From NCBI GenBank assembly GCA_947469885.1, contig CANIQT010000001.1, forward strand, positions 1 to 64,000: a DNA stretch of 64,000 bases, given 5' to 3'. A model generated the notes under the pieces. That model had not been told where the DNA came from, did no database searches, and was given only the letters and a program-made list of their open reading frames with translations. A program made the position numbers and the translations under genes. Shown here in pieces: positions 61,998 to 64,000 of this stretch (the first letter of the stretch is position 1; each line of letters starts with the position of its first letter). The DNA is from Bacteroidota bacterium (lineage in GTDB: Bacteria > Bacteroidota > Bacteroidia > 2-12-FULL-35-15).

Positions 61998-64000
61998 TTA
62001 TTTCTTTATAAACAGAAACTGTCCCCCTTCATCACCTGTATTTTTTACAGGAGCAAGTTTCGGGCTTTGTTCCGAATTATTAATAACAGGAATTTTTATT
62101 TTGTTGAACAATTGTCCAGCATCAAAATATTTGTTGTCGTTATCAGTTAATGTTTTCAGAAAATAATAAGCAAAAACAGAGTGACCGTCTTTTCCTCCAT
62201 CCATTACTGGTTCCAGCCCTCCTGATGTCATTGCCTGGCGCGAAGGCAAACCATGAACTTCTTTATAATATTTTTCTGATTCCTCAAATGGAACGGAAAC
62301 AGTAGTTCCTCTAAATATATCTCCACTAAAACACGCATCAGCAACCAACAATGTATGTTTTGATTTTATACCCCCTAGATACGTTTGTATATCCGCATTC
62401 GAAAGATAGTTAGCTGTTGAGTTAGTTGTTGCATCTATCGGAACCCAAAAACCTTTGTTCAAATCTTTTTTGTATTCGCCATGCCCTGAGTAATAAATAA
62501 AAACATTGTCCTGCTCTTTTGCAGTAGCCACCAGTGCTTCCAGTTCGCCAATAATACTTGAACGGGTTGCCTGCTCGTTATAAAGTGTTTTAAATTTATC
62601 GAATTTATATTTCCCTTTCAGCATCGTTTCAATTGCTTTTGCATCATTCACCGCATTTTTGAGAGAAGGCCAGGTGCCTTTGTAATTGTCAATTCCAATG
62701 ATAAGCGCGTAATAGCTTCCTATCACCATCTCTTTCGATTTGGTTACGTTAAGTCCTTTCAACGGGTCGCCACTACCACGATACATAGGCTTTTCAGGAA
62801 GTTCCACCTGTGCCATCACCTGTGCCACTGCAATTTCGGTGGTAGGCAATGGTTCGTTCATTTTCACTTCAATCAGCATATCATTAGCATTGGTATAAAC
62901 ACCTTCCAGGTTAACCCCAATATTCATTTTTGGTTTATTGAATTCTTTATTTGAATAAAATTCCACACTCACTTCCTTTTCTTCGCCTGGTGCCATTGTT
63001 GGAATCAATTCAGAAAGTTTATTTACAGCAAGTACATTTGGAGGAAACACATAATTTACTTTTACGTTTTTCGCATCACCGCTCGAAGTGTTTTTCAATT
63101 TTAGTTTTAATGTAATAGGCGCACCTATTTCAGCTTTCCCAGTCCCTGAACTAAATGCCTGACTCATCACCATCACATAACTATAACTCACTCCTCCGCG
63201 GGTTTGAAAACTTTGGGTAAGTGGAGCAGGATTAAATCCGTTTGCTTCTTCAATCTGAATCGTAAATGTTCCGCTGGTTGTTTCCAAAGATGTATCTGTA
63301 GATAACGGAATTGTAACTGTCATGTATTTATCTGCCTCCATATTTCCAATTTGCAACTCTTTATCATAATGCAAACCAACCACCGTATTATCCAACGAAA
63401 CTTTTGCAATCAAATTATAGGCTTGTCCTTTTCCCGAATTTTTAATAATAAAACTTATAGTTGGTTTCTCAGGGTTTTCAATTATGCCATTGTGATTATC
63501 ATCTTTCAGTGCTAGTCCGGTAACAGATAATTTAGGGTCTGCGGCATTTTTCATAAATTTCTTTTTGCCAATTTTCAAATTAGTCACATCCCATATTTTC
63601 AAACCTGCATCTTTACTCACCGAAACAAAAAGACTTCCTTTATCACTGAAAGCAATGGAAGTAACATCTTTATCATGTGCATCAAATTCTTTTATCAGTT
63701 CTTTTGTTTCAATATTCCAAATAGCAATTTTCTTACTTGCGCCTGCCACTGCAAAATACTGCACATCGGGACTGATGGAAATACTATTGATATGATTTTT
63801 GAAATTTGTTTCTGCAATTTTAGTTCCTGATGCTGCTTCCCATATTCCTACTGCACCTTCCGAACCACCACTTACAATATATTTTCCATCTGCACTCCAT
63901 ACGAGTGCGGTTACTTCTTTGGAATTTGCATCTAACGAATTTTTCATTACTCCTGTTGCAGCATCCCATAACTTTATGGTATTATCCGAAGAACCCGTAG
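61998..64000 (-). CDS. WD40-caspase protein (partial, runs off the window)
   Basis: At least 667 residues; the 5' end lies beyond 64000, because the frame is open to the edge and continues WD40 sequence (SSDNTIKLWDAATG). Order: several WD40 blades (VTALVWSADGKYIVSGGSEG), two CARDB-like beta domains (VTGLALKDDNHNGIIENPEK), then a caspase/peptidase C14 domain with the histidine in YYSGHGEYK (codon at 62481-62483) and the cysteine in VADACFSGD (codon at 62331-62333). Both catalytic residues are present. The C-terminus GGQFLFIKK ends the gene. Confidence 0.9.
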   Translation of the reverse strand, partial: TGSSDNTIKLWDAATGVMKNSLDANSKEVTALVWSADGKYIVSGGSEGAVGIWEAASGTKIAETNFKNHINSISISPDVQYFAVAGASKKIAIWNIETKELIKEFDAHDKDVTSIAFSDKGSLFVSVSKDAGLKIWDVTNLKIGKKKFMKNAADPKLSVTGLALKDDNHNGIIENPEKPTISFIIKNSGKGQAYNLIAKVSLDNTVVGLHYDKELQIGNMEADKYMTVTIPLSTDTSLETTSGTFTIQIEEANGFNPAPLTQSFQTRGGVSYSYVMVMSQAFSSGTGKAEIGAPITLKLKLKNTSSGDAKNVKVNYVFPPNVLAVNKLSELIPTMAPGEEKEVSVEFYSNKEFNKPKMNIGVNLEGVYTNANDMLIEVKMNEPLPTTEIAVAQVMAQVELPEKPMYRGSGDPLKGLNVTKSKEMVIGSYYALIIGIDNYKGTWPSLKNAVNDAKAIETMLKGKYKFDKFKTLYNEQATRSSIIGELEALVATAKEQDNVFIYYSGHGEYKKDLNKGFWVPIDATTNSTANYLSNADIQTYLGGIKSKHTLLVADACFSGDIFRGTTVSVPFEESEKYYKEVHGLPSRQAMTSGGLEPVMDGGKDGHSVFAYYFLKTLTDNDNKYFDAGQLFNKIKIPVINNSEQSPKLAPVKNTGDEGGQFLFIKK

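Overview
The window comes from the chromosome of a low-GC member of the Bacteroidota. Four secreted proteins end in type IX secretion (T9SS) sorting domains. Promoters match the Bacteroidota pattern TTG-N19/20-TAnnTTTG, Shine-Dalgarno sites are nearly absent, and the gene set is typical of the phylum (TonB-dependent receptor with a carboxypeptidase-like plug, BRO-N protein, DUF922, TIGR02757, AMP nucleosidase). The order or genus cannot be fixed from the sequence. No plasmid, prophage, insertion sequence transposase or CRISPR array was seen.

Layout. 1-3.1 kb: a T9SS cargo protein and a BRO-N gene on the minus strand. 3.1-11.6 kb: the distal spc and alpha ribosomal operons (rpsH-rplF-rplR-rpsE-rpmD-rplO-secY-map-infA-rpmJ-rpsM-rpsK-rpsD-rpoA-rplQ), cut off from the S10/early spc genes and given their own promoter. 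11.6-17.2 kb: carA, tRNA-His, then a copper P-type ATPase with a glycosyltransferase and a methyltransferase. 17.3-23.1 kb: T9SS cargo, a small membrane protein, LolA and FtsK. 23.1-24.9 kb: an accessory cassette (inverted ~120-bp repeats around a 21-bp-periodic array and one unknown gene). 24.9-32.0 kb: amn-holA, a large membrane protein, an HsdR-N-like protein, DUF922, an SDR-type protein and a hydrolase lipoprotein. 32.0-32.4 kb: RNase P RNA. 32.4-48.6 kb: Smr protein, a phosphatase gene broken by an in-frame stop, ComEC, TIGR02757, FtsX-type permease, NamZ, esterase, ABC exporter, SRPBCC/GyrI protein, coiled-coil lipoprotein, serine hydrolase, RRM protein. 48.6-57.6 kb: nucleoid-associated protein, pyrG, TonB receptor, EVE protein and secreted proteins. 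58.5-64 kb: a Reg_prop/SpoIIE sensor phosphatase and a WD40-caspase protein running off the right edge.

Most genes are housekeeping and need no new explanation. The unusual material lies between genes. Three non-coding arrays (about 23.56-23.91, 49.86-50.07 and 57.86-58.09 kb) have unrelated sequences but the same design: diverged units on a strict 21-bp period, each centred on a small palindrome. One array sits in a cassette bounded by an inverted ~120-bp repeat, and another lies next to a third, partial copy of that repeat. Several families of short degenerate intergenic 'words' (AATTAAG, GGCAATAG, GAGTTATGA, TTAGCTAAT, CAGACAAC, CTTCGACAAGCTCAGG) are also scattered through the window. One of them forms the coding sequence of a signal peptide, and another carries -7 promoter boxes.
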